Shown here piece by piece: positions 48,422 through 56,963 of a DNA stretch of 64,000 bases. This DNA is from Saccharothrix australiensis (lineage in GTDB: Bacteria > Actinomycetota > Actinomycetes > Mycobacteriales > Pseudonocardiaceae): NCBI RefSeq assembly GCF_003634935.1, contig NZ_RBXO01000001.1, forward strand, positions 992,001 to 1,056,000, read 5' to 3'. The notes under the pieces were generated by a model. The model searched no databases, was not told where the DNA came from, and saw only the letters and a list, made by a program, of their open reading frames with translations. Positions within the stretch are counted from its first letter, which is position 1. Every line of letters begins with the position of its first letter. The translations under genes were made by a program, and so were the position numbers.

Positions 48422-50062
48422 ATGAGTCGCTTCGTGGACACGATGGTGGCAACCGCCGCGAATGCCGGGGACCGGGGTATGACCACGGGCGAGCCGGCCG
48501 CCCCGGTCCGCCGGACCTGGGGCGAGGTGCACGAGCGGGCGACCCGGATGGCCGGCGGGCTGGTCTCCGGAGGCGTCGTGCCCGGCGCGTCCATCGCCGT
48601 GCTGGCGGCCGACCCGGCCGTGATCGCGCCCGCCGTGCAGGCCGTGTGGCTGGCCGGCGGCAGCGTCACCATGCTGCACCAGCCGACGGCCCGCACCGAC
48701 CTCGCCGAGTGGGCGGGCGACACCCTGCGGGTGCTGTCCATGATCGGCGCGGAACTGGTCCTGCTCGGCAGCCCCTTCGACGGCCTGTCGGCCGTGCTGG
48801 ACGAGCACGGCGTCGCCTACCGCAGGCTGGACGACCTCGACGGCGAACCGCTCGGCGCGCCCGTCGAGGTGGCCGAGTCGGCGACCGCGCTGCTCCAGCT
48901 CACCAGCGGCTCGACGGCCGAGCCGAAGGCCGTCCGCATCACGCACGGCAACCTGTGGTCCAACGCGAAGGGGATGGAGCAGGCCGCCCGGCTCGACCCG
49001 GAGACCGACCGGATGGTGTCCTGGCTGCCGCTGTTCCACGACATGGGGATGGTCGGCTTCCTCACCGTGCCGATGCTGTTCGGCATCGACCTGGTCAAGG
49101 TCACGCCGGTGGACTTCCTCGCCCGCCCGACCCTGTGGCCGGATCTGATCAGCCGGTACGGGGGCACCATCACCGCCGCGCCGAACTTCGCCTACGCCAT
49201 CGCCGCCCGCCGGATGCAGGGCGTGGAGGACGGCACGTGGGACCTGTCCCGGCTGCGGATCGCGCTCAACGGCGCGGAACCAATCGACCCCACCGCGGTC
49301 AAGGCGTTCACCGACGCGGGCGCGCGGTTCGGGATGCCCGCGGAGTGCGTGCTCTGCGCGTACGGCATGGCGGAGACGACGCTGGGCGTCGCGTTCGCGC
49401 CGGTGTTCACCGGGCTGTCGGTGGACGTCGTGGACCCGGACGAGCTGGAGGCGGGCCGCCGAGCCGTGCCGGTGGCGGGCGACCGCGCCGACGCGCGGGT
49501 GTTCCCGCTGCTCGGCCCGCCCCTGCCGGGCCTGGAGGTGCGGGTGGTGGACGAGCGGGGCGCGGTGCGCGGCGAGCGCGAGGTCGGCCGGCTCCAGGTG
49601 CGCGGCGAGGCCGTGACGCCCGGCTACCTGACCGTGGACGGGCCGCTGGCCACGCAGGACGCCGACGGCTGGCTCGACACCGGCGACGAGGGGTACGTCG
49701 TGAACGGGCAGGTCGTCGTCTGCGGTCGGCGCAAGGACGTGATCATCATGGGCGGCCGCAACATCTACCCGACCGACATCGAGCGCGCCGCGACGTCCGT
49801 GGAAGGCGTGCGCGCGGGCAACGCGGTCGCCGTGCGGCTCGACGCCGGGACCCGGCGGGAGCGGTTCGCCGTCGTCGTGGAGTCCAAGCTGGCGGGCGAG
49901 GAGGAGGCCGTGCGGGAGCTGGGCAAGCAGATCAGCGCGCGGGTCGTGGACGCGGTCGGCCTGCGCCCCTACTCCGTGGTGGTGCTCAAGCCGGGCAGCC
50001 TGCCCAAGACGCCGTCGGGGAAGCTGCGGCGCGCCGCGGCGTCGTCCCTGGTGCCGGGCTGA
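48422..50062 (+). CDS. Fatty acyl-AMP ligase (FAAL type)
   Basis: A 546-residue adenylate-forming enzyme. LLQLTSGSTAEPKAVRITHG is the ATP phosphate loop, SWLPLFHDMGMVGFLTVPML is typical of FAAL rather than CoA ligases, ALNGAEPIDPTAVKAF and CAYGMAETTLGVAF follow, and GWLDTGDEGYV with GRRKDVIIMGGRNIYPTDIE form the hinge. SLPKTPSGKLRRA holds the catalytic lysine. FAALs pass acyl-adenylates to acyl carrier proteins of polyketide or lipid synthases; no such partner is nearby. ATG 48422 stands 7 bases after TACCCT with no ribosome-binding site, so it is probably leaderless. It is divergent from the DivIVA-repeat gene. Confidence 0.85.
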   Translation: MSRFVDTMVATAANAGDRGMTTGEPAAPVRRTWGEVHERATRMAGGLVSGGVVPGASIAVLAADPAVIAPAVQAVWLAGGSVTMLHQPTARTDLAEWAGDTLRVLSMIGAELVLLGSPFDGLSAVLDEHGVAYRRLDDLDGEPLGAPVEVAESATALLQLTSGSTAEPKAVRITHGNLWSNAKGMEQAARLDPETDRMVSWLPLFHDMGMVGFLTVPMLFGIDLVKVTPVDFLARPTLWPDLISRYGGTITAAPNFAYAIAARRMQGVEDGTWDLSRLRIALNGAEPIDPTAVKAFTDAGARFGMPAECVLCAYGMAETTLGVAFAPVFTGLSVDVVDPDELEAGRRAVPVAGDRADARVFPLLGPPLPGLEVRVVDERGAVRGEREVGRLQVRGEAVTPGYLTVDGPLATQDADGWLDTGDEGYVVNGQVVVCGRRKDVIIMGGRNIYPTDIERAATSVEGVRAGNAVAVRLDAGTRRERFAVVVESKLAGEEEAVRELGKQISARVVDAVGLRPYSVVVLKPGSLPKTPSGKLRRAAASSLVPG

Positions 50063-50239
50063 GCCGGGCGGACGCGCCCCCACCCGCCCGTCCGGCGGCC
50101 CGCGCCGGCCCGATCCGACGGCGGGTAGCTCCACCGGCGAGCCGTCGTCCATGACCACCACGACCACGACGATCACCACGGCCGCCGAGCCGCCCCGCCA
50201 CCGCGGTGCGTCGGCGCGGCGGCCGGACGGGAGCCTGCC

Positions 50240-50782
50240 TTGACCACCGCACTGATCATCGGCGACCTCCAACGGGGCATCACGGGCAACCACCCGTTCG
50301 CCGCGCGAGTCGTGCCGACGATCACCGAGCTGCTCCCGCGCGCCCGCGCGGCCGGTGCGCTCGTCGTGTTCGTGCGCTTCGCCTTCCGGCCCAACGGCGC
50401 GGACCTGCTGCCGGGCGACGAGCTGTACCGGTCGTTCTTCGACGCCGGTGACGCCTTCCACGAGGGATCGGACGGGACCGAGGTCGACCTCCCCGTCGCC
50501 GGCGAGGACGTCGTCGTGCTGAAGCGCCGCGCCGGTGCGTTCGCCGGCACCGACCTCGACCTCGTGCTCCGCGCCCGCGGCGTCGACAGCCTCGCGGTCG
50601 CCGGGGTCGCGACCAGCGCGATGGTGGCGGCGACGTGCTACGACGCGGCCGACCGCGGCTACCGGGTGACCGTGCTGCGCGACGGGTGCGCCGACGCCGA
50701 CCCGGCGGTGCACGACTTCTTCATGGACACCGTCTTCCCCGGCCGGGGTTTCGAGGTCGTGTCCTGCGCCGACTGGTCCTAG
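50240..50782 (+). CDS. Isochorismatase-like hydrolase lacking the usual cysteine
   Basis: A 180-residue single-domain protein. ALIIGDLQRGI has the expected N-terminal Asp, and VVLKRRAGAFAGTDLDLVL the Lys. The third catalytic element, normally TSxCV in GVATSxCVxxT, reads GVATSAMVAATCYDAADRGY, so Met replaces the nucleophilic Cys, and the only nearby Cys is six residues later. Isochorismatase-fold enzymes without the Cys exist (EntB type hydrolyses a vinyl ether), so it need not be inactive. It starts with TTG 50240 after GGGAG, overlapping the stop of a 30-codon Thr-rich frame (50151-50242) that I do not call as a gene. Confidence 0.75.
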   Translation: MTTALIIGDLQRGITGNHPFAARVVPTITELLPRARAAGALVVFVRFAFRPNGADLLPGDELYRSFFDAGDAFHEGSDGTEVDLPVAGEDVVVLKRRAGAFAGTDLDLVLRARGVDSLAVAGVATSAMVAATCYDAADRGYRVTVLRDGCADADPAVHDFFMDTVFPGRGFEVVSCADWS

Positions 50783-50859
50783 CCCGTGCGGCGGGCGGCG
50801 CGCGGTGCGGTGCGAAAGGGGGGCCGACCCGGTGAGCCGTGCGCTCAGCGGACCTCGAC

Positions 50860-50939
50860 CCCAGTGGGACTCGTGCCCAGTGGGACTCGTGCCCAGTGGA
50901 ACCCGTGCCCAGTGGAACTTGTGCTCAGTGGAACTTGTT
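50860..50939. repeat. Five 16-bp tandem repeats at the 3' end of pth
   Basis: Five units start at 50860, 50876, 50892, 50908 and 50924, with the consensus CCCAGTGGRACYYGTG on the plus strand. On the coding strand of pth the first copy is the end of the gene itself (CAAGTTCCACTGA), and each later copy lies in the 3' flank. The units drift gradually away from the gene-end sequence (CTTGT, CCCGT, CTCGT). Confidence 0.9.
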
Positions 50940-51494
50940 TTGGGCGGCTTCCAGTCCCAGCTCCAGCAGCGCTTCCACCGCGTCCGCCGCCCGGTCCAGC
51001 TCGAAGGCCAGTTCCTTCCGCTCCACCGGCGAGAAGTCGCGCAGCACGTAGTCGGCCGGGTCCATCCGGCCCGGCGGCCGGTCCACCCCGAACCGCACGC
51101 GGTGGTAGTCCTTGGTGCCCAACGACTTCGTGATCGACCGCAGCCCGTTGTGGCCGTTCTCGCCGCCGCCCAGCTTGAGGCGCACGGTCGCGAACGGCAG
51201 GTCCAGCTCGTCGTGCACGACGACGATGCCGGCGGGCGCGACCTTGTAGAACCGGGCGGTGCCCGCCACCGGGCCGCCCGAGGTGTTCATGTAGCCGCGC
51301 GGCTTGGCCAGCACGACCCGCCGGGAGCCGAGCCTGCCCTCCAGCACCTCGGCGCCGCCCTTGTGCGCCTTGAACTTCCCGCCGACCCGGTCGGCCAGGA
51401 CGTCCAGCACCAGGAACCCGACGTTGTGGCGGTTGCCCTCGTACTTGGGTCCGGGGTTGCCCAGCCCCACGACCAGGCTCACGTCATCGGCCAC
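50925..51494 (-). CDS. pth: Peptidyl-tRNA hydrolase
   Basis: A 189-residue enzyme that frees tRNA from peptidyl-tRNA dropped by ribosomes. [20 protein letters not shown] contains the family start with the catalytic His (HNVG); [15 protein letters not shown] and [20 protein letters not shown] hold the substrate-binding Asn and the Asp, and [15 protein letters not shown] the second conserved Asn. GTG 51494 follows AGGAG and overlaps the upstream DivIVA-repeat gene by 11 bp. The stop at 50925-50927 is the first unit of the 16-bp tandem repeats. Confidence 0.95.
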   Translation of the reverse strand: MADDVSLVVGLGNPGPKYEGNRHNVGFLVLDVLADRVGGKFKAHKGGAEVLEGRLGSRRVVLAKPRGYMNTSGGPVAGTARFYKVAPAGIVVVHDELDLPFATVRLKLGGGENGHNGLRSITKSLGTKDYHRVRFGVDRPPGRMDPADYVLRDFSPVERKELAFELDRAADAVEALLELGLEAAQNKFH

Positions 51495-52002
51495 GGGACC
51501 GGAACTCCTGCTCAAGCTCGTCCAACAGGGCGTCCACCGCACGGGTCTGGTAGCCACGCCGCAGACCCGACGTGGTGCTGAACCTGGTGTGGCGGACCTC
51601 GCTCGACGTCATCCGCCCCTGCCCGTCCAGCGACAGCGCCGCCCTGGCCAGGAAAGCGTCGACCTCGCGGGGATCGTAGCCGTTCGAGGAGCGCGGCAGC
51701 TTCACCGCCAGCAGGTCGGCGCCGGTCCGCAACGCGGTCGGCGGCACCGACCCCGCGCGCAGCTGCCACTCCATGCGGGTGAGGAAGTCGTCGACGGTGC
51801 GCTGGTCGTACCCGCCGGGCATCTCGTGGAACACCACCCGGCGCACCACCTCGGGGTCCATCCGGGTGCGCCCGGCGAGCGCGTCCGCGATCTTCAGCAG
51901 GAACGCGTCGACCTGCGCGGGGTCGTACCCCTTGGCGCTGCCGCGCTTGCGGGGGAAGGCCGCGCGCCGCACCTCCGCCGGGCTCAACGACGGCAACGGC
52001 AC
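51484..52002 (-). CDS. Short DivIVA-domain repeat protein, four repeats
   Basis: A 172-residue protein of four DivIVA-like units: [60 protein letters not shown] and [20 protein letters not shown]. Each has the GY-x(4)-VD-x-(F/L)L core. It is related to the eight-repeat protein at 47131-48315 but is built as a shorter form. It lies between the L25 gene and pth in one direction, overlapping pth by 11 bp, so it is expressed with translation genes. Function unknown; no membrane segment. Confidence 0.75.
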   Translation of the reverse strand: MPLPSLSPAEVRRAAFPRKRGSAKGYDPAQVDAFLLKIADALAGRTRMDPEVVRRVVFHEMPGGYDQRTVDDFLTRMEWQLRAGSVPPTALRTGADLLAVKLPRSSNGYDPREVDAFLARAALSLDGQGRMTSSEVRHTRFSTTSGLRRGYQTRAVDALLDELEQEFRSRGR

Positions 52003-52061
52003 GCCACCCCAGCCCGGAGGCGGGGGAGGCGTGCCGTTCGACCAGCCCGACGTGATAGGGC

Positions 52062-52667
52062 TCAGCTCTCTTCGGTGGCCTCGGTGCCCGCGGCCTCGCC
52101 CTCGCCACCGTCCATCTCGGCGGCGGTCGGGGCGGCGTTGACGGCGACGACCAGCGCGTCGGCGTCGGTCACCAGCGAGGCGCCGGTGGGCAGCGTCAGG
52201 TCCGAGGCGTGGATCTGGGTGCCCGCCGCGACACCGGCGACCGACACCTCGACCTGCTCCGGGATGTGCAGCGCCTCGGCCTCCAGCTGGATGGTGGTCA
52301 GGTCCTGGGTGACCAGGACACCGGGGCCGGGCTCACCGACGACGATGACGGGCACGTCGACGGTGACCTTCTCGCCCCGCTGCACGAGCAGCAGGTCGAC
52401 GTGCTCGATGTAGTTCTTGATGGGGTGGGTGGTGACGGTCTTGGTCAGCGCGAGTTCGCTGGTGGAGTCGATGTCCAGCGTGAGAACTGCGTTGTGACCG
52501 TGCTCGCGGACGACACGGGCGAACTCGAGCGCCGGCAGGGCCAGGTGCTTCGGGTCGGAACCGTGGCCGTAGAGCACCGCGGGAATCTTGCCGGCACGAC
52601 GGGTGCGGCGGGCTGCGCCCTTGCCGAACTCGGTGCGCTCCTCTGCGGCGAGACGGACCTCGGACAC
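52062..52667 (-). CDS. rplY: 50S ribosomal protein L25 / general stress protein Ctc
   Basis: A 201-residue L25 of the long CTC type that binds 5S rRNA. EVRLAAEERTEFGKGAARRT is the N-terminal signature, with KIPAVLYGHGSDPKHLALPA and HPIKNYIEHVDLLLVQRGEK in the L25 core. The C-terminal TL5-like domain (LEAEALHIPEQVEVSVAGVA) follows and ends in an acidic tail (EGEAAGTEATEES). GTG 52667 is preceded by AGGAGAG. It belongs to the conserved glmU-prs-rplY-pth run, here interrupted by the large STAND gene. Confidence 0.95.
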   Translation of the reverse strand: MSEVRLAAEERTEFGKGAARRTRRAGKIPAVLYGHGSDPKHLALPALEFARVVREHGHNAVLTLDIDSTSELALTKTVTTHPIKNYIEHVDLLLVQRGEKVTVDVPVIVVGEPGPGVLVTQDLTTIQLEAEALHIPEQVEVSVAGVAAGTQIHASDLTLPTGASLVTDADALVVAVNAAPTAAEMDGGEGEAAGTEATEES

Positions 52668-52785
52668 GGTGGGGCTCTCCTAACGGTCTGGCCTTGATAC
52701 GTCGGGCGGGGCTGAGCGGGGTGCTGGCCTGCGACGGCGGGCGGCGCGGAGGGTGAACACGCGCGGCATCACAACCGCCGCGTCG

Positions 52786-52802
52786 ATCACGCCGAGCGTG
52801 AT
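52786..52802 (-). terminator. Small hairpin after the STAND gene
   Basis: ATCACGC (52786-52792) pairs with GCGTGAT (52796-52802) around CGA, 54 bases beyond the stop codon of the large minus-strand gene and before the L25 gene. A weak terminator or operator. Confidence 0.4.
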
Positions 52803-52855
52803 GCTCGCCCTCGCCGAGGCAACCTGAACAGTGTAGGCCGGACCGGAGTCGCCGC

Positions 52856-55800
52856 CTAATCGGGGTTGGCCCCGATGGTGTGCAGCTCGCCGAGCAGCGC
52901 GTCGAGCACCTCGGGCGCGTCCCGGCACACCGCGCCGACCAGGTCGTCCCACCCCGGTGCGACCAGGGCGCGGGCCCGCAGCCGGCGCGCGGGGCCGGGC
53001 GGGAGGCCGGGCAGCAGCCGGCGCAGGTCGGCGGCGCGGCGCGGGGTGAACCGGTCCACGACCCGGCCGGCGAGGTCGGCGTCGCCGGCGCCTGCGGCGG
53101 CGACGCACAGCTCGTGGGCCGCCGCCGACCACCTGCCCCCGATCAGCCGTTCGGCCTCCGCCAGGTCGCCCAGCGCGATGGCCGCCGCGATCCAGGGTGG
53201 CCGGTCGGGGAAGTCGTCGTGCCGGAGTGCGCGCAGCACCCGGAGCGCCGCTCCGCGCGGCACCGACGCGAGGCTCCCGATCAGCGGGAGCAGGTGCTCG
53301 CGGCGCGGGTCGTCGGCGACCTCGGCGGCCAGCGCCTCGGCACGCGGGAGGTCGCCGGCGCGGACGGCGCTCGTGGCCAGCCGGATCGTCAACCGCCGGC
53401 GCTGGTCGGCGTCCACCACGGACCGGACCAGCGCCTCGGCCTCGTCGGCCAGGCCGGCGGCCAGCAGCGCGTCCACGACGGGCCACGGGTCGGTGGCGCG
53501 CCAGCCGTCCCGCGCGCACTCGGCGATCAGGGCGTCGGCACGCACCCGATCGCCCGCCAGTGCCGCCCGCACGACCTCGCCGACCCCGTGCCCCCGCAGC
53601 CACCACTCCTCGGCGGCGAGCGACAACCGCCGCGCCCGGTCCAGGTCACCGGCCGCCACCGCCGCCGCGACCAGGAGCCGGTACGCCTCGACGCGCGTCT
53701 CGGGTTCGCGGAGCGAGGCCGCCACCTCCTCCGCCCGGTCCGCCTCACCTCGGTCGCTCAGGACGCGCACCGCCCACAGGAGTGCCCATTCACCACCCCC
53801 GTGCAGGAGGTCGGGCCGCGACCCCCGACCGGTCTGCGCTACCAGTCGTGAGAAGGCGCGGTACCGCGGCAGCGGCCGGCTGATCAGCTCCACCGCCGAC
53901 CAGAGCAGATCGACGTGGTCGGTCCCCGCCGCGGCGTCGACGAGCGCGAGGAGGGCGTCGTCGCGCCGGGAGTGGCCGGTGAGGAGCGATGCCCGGTCGA
54001 TCGCGTCGGCGAGCAGCGGCCGTGCCCGGTCGTGGTCGCCGTCGCGCACGAGGGCGTCGATCAACCGCCGCGTGGCCCGTACCCGGTGCGGCGGTGTGCT
54101 GATCTTCGACGTGAGCGCCGTCGCCGCGGGCAGGTCCGTCGTGGCCAGCACGTCGACCACCGCCGCCCGCAGCCCGTCCAGCACCGGAGCGCCCGTGTTC
54201 GTCCGGGCGACCTCCTCGGCGCGGCGGACCAGTGCCCCCGCCTGCTCGCGCTCGCCGCGCGCCAGGGAGTCCCGCGCCAGCGCCGCCCGGGTCCGGTACC
54301 GGGTCTTGGCCTCGATCACGGAGTCGGCGAGGTCGTGCGCTCGGTCCACCGCACCCTCCCGCAGCGCCACGCGAGCCGCGTGCGCGGTCACCACATCACG
54401 CGAACGGGTGGATTCGGAGCCATCGCCGATCGGCAGCACGCCCAGCGTGCCGGTGGCGATCGCGACGGCCGTGATCGCCGCCGACGCCGCGCCCGGGTCG
54501 TCGGACCACCGCACCGACCACTGGGCCGCGAACAGCAACCGGTCCACGTGGTCCGCCAGTCCCGCGAGCCGCGCGGCCCGGAGCAGCCACGCCAGCGCCT
54601 GACCTTGGCGGACGAAGTCGTCGTCGCTGAAGTCCACCAGCGCTTCCGCCTCGTCCAGCAACCGCGCGGCGCGCTCCCGGTCCCGCACCGCGTGCGCCGC
54701 GCGGACCAACGAGTGGATGGCCCGCGCCCGGTGGCGGACCTCCTCGATGCCCTCGGCCAGGCGCTCGGCCCCTGGCAGGTCGCCGAGCGCGAGCGCGGCG
54801 TCCACCACCCACAGCCGGGCCAGCGCCGCGTCCATCCGCTCGTGCCGCCACCCGGCGTGGCGGGGCGGGTCGAGCGTGGCCACGGCACGGGAGAGCAGTT
54901 CGCGACCCTCCGGGCGATCAGGGGCCGCGTGGACCAGCCGGGCGAGCGCGCCGGCGCGCAGCGTCGGGTCGGCGATCCGCTCGGCCAGGTCGCGGCCGGT
55001 CGCGAGGTCGCCCCGGCGGATCGACGCGGCCAAGACGGCCTGCACCGCCGTGTCGCGCGCCAGCGGGTAGGCGATGGCCTGCCCGGTGGACAGCGCCCGC
55101 TCCAGGTCGCCGGCGGCGACCAACGCGCGGACGACGACCAGGGTGCACCTGCCCCGCAGCCGGGTGTCGGTGATCCGGCCGATCACGCGTTCCGCCCGGT
55201 CGAGTTCGCCGAGGGCGACCCAGGACGCGGCGACGTGCATCCGGGCGAGGCCCGTGCCGGCGGTTCGCGCCGCCTCCTCGGTCGACGCGCGTGCCCGCGC
55301 GAGGTCGCCGACCTCGAACAGCGACTCCCGGACACGTGCCTCGGCGCGCACCCGGTGGTCGGGCTCGTCGATGCCCGCCGCGACCGCCGAGGCCAGGTCG
55401 TGGTCGCCCAGCCCGAGCGCCGCCACCACGACCAGTTCCAGCGCGGCGGCCCGCGCCGGGGCAGGCAGCGCGCCGGCGAGGGCACGGGCGCGGTCGGCGT
55501 GCCCCAGCGCCGCCCACAGCGCGGGCAGGTCGTGCGGCAGGTCGGTGTTGCGGCCGGTCAGGCGGTCCCGGTGGACGGCGAGGCGGGCCAGGGCGACCAG
55601 GTCGGGCAGCGGTTCGGCGAGCAGCGCGCGCTGCGCCGCGCCGATCTCGGCCAGCGCCGCCGTGTCGCCGCCGGACCGCTCCAGCAGCCGGTCGTGGCGC
55701 GCCGGGTCCGTGCCGCACGCGACCAGCCGCGGCACGTCGCCGGTCGCGGCGAGCACCGCGTGGTACCCGGCCAGCAGGTACTCGGGGGTGTCCTCGGGCC

Positions 55801-56941
55801 AGCCCCGGTCGCGGTGGGCGTCCGCCCACGCGTGCAGGCGGTCCCGGTAGCCCTCCAGTCGACGCCCCAGCATCTCGACCGCCGTGACGTGCAGCTCCTC
55901 GTGCCCGAGCACGTACACGTCGGGGTCCTCGCCCGGCCGGTGGCGGCTGCCCCGCCGGGAGAAGCTGCGGGCGGTGACGGTCTTCAGGTGGTCGGCCACC
56001 GACCAGGGCGACTCACCGGTCAGCTCGGCCAGGTCCCGCGCCGCCAGGCCGCCGCCCGCCGCCGTGAGCAGCCCCAGCAGGTCCTGCTCGACGGGCGTGC
56101 CGTGCAGCAGGCCCCTCAGGTCGCGCTCCATGTCCACGCGCCTGGCCTGCGCCCTCGGCGACGGGCTGAGCGGGCGGACCACGGCGGGGTCGCGCAGCGG
56201 GTGGTCGTCGGGCACGTCGTCGGGCAGGGGCGGGTCGGGACGCCCGGTCACCACGACCTTCAGCCCGGCGGGCAGCGAGTGCGGCAGGAGCGCGGCGATG
56301 CTGTGCGCGTCACGCCCGGTGGTGACGCCCCGGTCCTCGTCCAGGCCGTCGACCAGCAGCACCAGGTGCTCGCCCCGGTGCAGGCAGGCACGGGCCGCCT
56401 CGGCCAGCAGGCCCAGCAGGTGGGCCTCCCGGTTCGTCGCGGTGAGCAGCGGCGGCGGCTCCCGGCCCAGCAGGTCGATCAGCTGCTCCAGCACGTTGTC
56501 CACGAACGCGGCGCGGTCGTCCTGACCCGCCAGGCGGGCGGTGACGAAGAACGACACCACCCGCACGCCGGGCGGCGGGTGCAGGGCGAACCACGACGCG
56601 AGCGCCGACTTGCCCGACCACGCGGGGGCGCGCCACCACCGGTACGCCGGGCCGCCGACGCAGGAATCGGCCAGCTCGCGCAGCTCCGCGTCCCGGCCGA
56701 CCAGCTCGGCGGGCGCGATCCGGCGCACCTGGCGCGCGTAGTGGGACCGGACCGGGCCGCCGGTCACCACGAGGTCCCGGAACTGCACGACGTTCCCGTG
56801 CACCGGGCCGGTCACGGAGTTGACGACACCGGGGCCGGCGACACCGGGGCTGACTACACCCGGGACGACGACGGCCGGCGCGTCCCGCTCGGACGCGCCG
56901 GCCGTGCGCTCGTCTCCCGCCACCGGCCGATCATCCCGCAC
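52856..56941 (-). CDS. STAND-type (NACHT-like) NTPase with long helical repeat region
   Basis: A 1,361-residue protein. Residues 1-70 are Val/Pro/Gly-rich and contain NSVTGPVHGNVVQFRDLVVT, a segment placed just before the NTPase in many actinobacterial STAND proteins. The NTPase (about 80-330) has a P-loop variant APAWSGKSALASWFA, Walker B HLVLLVDGLDED and a sensor strand LKVVVTGRPDPPLPDDV. A winged-helix-like part follows (LTAAGGGLAARDLAELTGES). From about 450 to 1340 there are dozens of 33-36-residue helical repeats with the pattern A-x2-GD-x2-RA-x2-L-A (GDLERALSTG; GDLPGAERLAEGI; GDLDRARRLSLAAEEW), a TPR-like solenoid. No effector domain is recognised. GTG 56941 is 22 bp after prs on the same strand. 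STAND proteins act in signalling and antiphage defence; defence here is a hypothesis. Confidence 0.75.
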   Translation of the reverse strand: MRDDRPVAGDERTAGASERDAPAVVVPGVVSPGVAGPGVVNSVTGPVHGNVVQFRDLVVTGGPVRSHYARQVRRIAPAELVGRDAELRELADSCVGGPAYRWWRAPAWSGKSALASWFALHPPPGVRVVSFFVTARLAGQDDRAAFVDNVLEQLIDLLGREPPPLLTATNREAHLLGLLAEAARACLHRGEHLVLLVDGLDEDRGVTTGRDAHSIAALLPHSLPAGLKVVVTGRPDPPLPDDVPDDHPLRDPAVVRPLSPSPRAQARRVDMERDLRGLLHGTPVEQDLLGLLTAAGGGLAARDLAELTGESPWSVADHLKTVTARSFSRRGSRHRPGEDPDVYVLGHEELHVTAVEMLGRRLEGYRDRLHAWADAHRDRGWPEDTPEYLLAGYHAVLAATGDVPRLVACGTDPARHDRLLERSGGDTAALAEIGAAQRALLAEPLPDLVALARLAVHRDRLTGRNTDLPHDLPALWAALGHADRARALAGALPAPARAAALELVVVAALGLGDHDLASAVAAGIDEPDHRVRAEARVRESLFEVGDLARARASTEEAARTAGTGLARMHVAASWVALGELDRAERVIGRITDTRLRGRCTLVVVRALVAAGDLERALSTGQAIAYPLARDTAVQAVLAASIRRGDLATGRDLAERIADPTLRAGALARLVHAAPDRPEGRELLSRAVATLDPPRHAGWRHERMDAALARLWVVDAALALGDLPGAERLAEGIEEVRHRARAIHSLVRAAHAVRDRERAARLLDEAEALVDFSDDDFVRQGQALAWLLRAARLAGLADHVDRLLFAAQWSVRWSDDPGAASAAITAVAIATGTLGVLPIGDGSESTRSRDVVTAHAARVALREGAVDRAHDLADSVIEAKTRYRTRAALARDSLARGEREQAGALVRRAEEVARTNTGAPVLDGLRAAVVDVLATTDLPAATALTSKISTPPHRVRATRRLIDALVRDGDHDRARPLLADAIDRASLLTGHSRRDDALLALVDAAAGTDHVDLLWSAVELISRPLPRYRAFSRLVAQTGRGSRPDLLHGGGEWALLWAVRVLSDRGEADRAEEVAASLREPETRVEAYRLLVAAAVAAGDLDRARRLSLAAEEWWLRGHGVGEVVRAALAGDRVRADALIAECARDGWRATDPWPVVDALLAAGLADEAEALVRSVVDADQRRRLTIRLATSAVRAGDLPRAEALAAEVADDPRREHLLPLIGSLASVPRGAALRVLRALRHDDFPDRPPWIAAAIALGDLAEAERLIGGRWSAAAHELCVAAAGAGDADLAGRVVDRFTPRRAADLRRLLPGLPPGPARRLRARALVAPGWDDLVGAVCRDAPEVLDALLGELHTIGANPD

Positions 56942-56963
56942 GGGCGGCCGGTGGACGGCGGTT

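Noticed and set aside
50151..50242. A 30-codon Thr-rich frame overlapping the start of the isochorismatase-like gene
   Set aside because: No ribosome-binding site, and the composition follows from simple ACC/ACG repeats.
50860..50939. Possible CRISPR or iteron array
   Set aside because: Units are only 16 bp, contiguous and derived from the pth gene end; no replication gene nearby.
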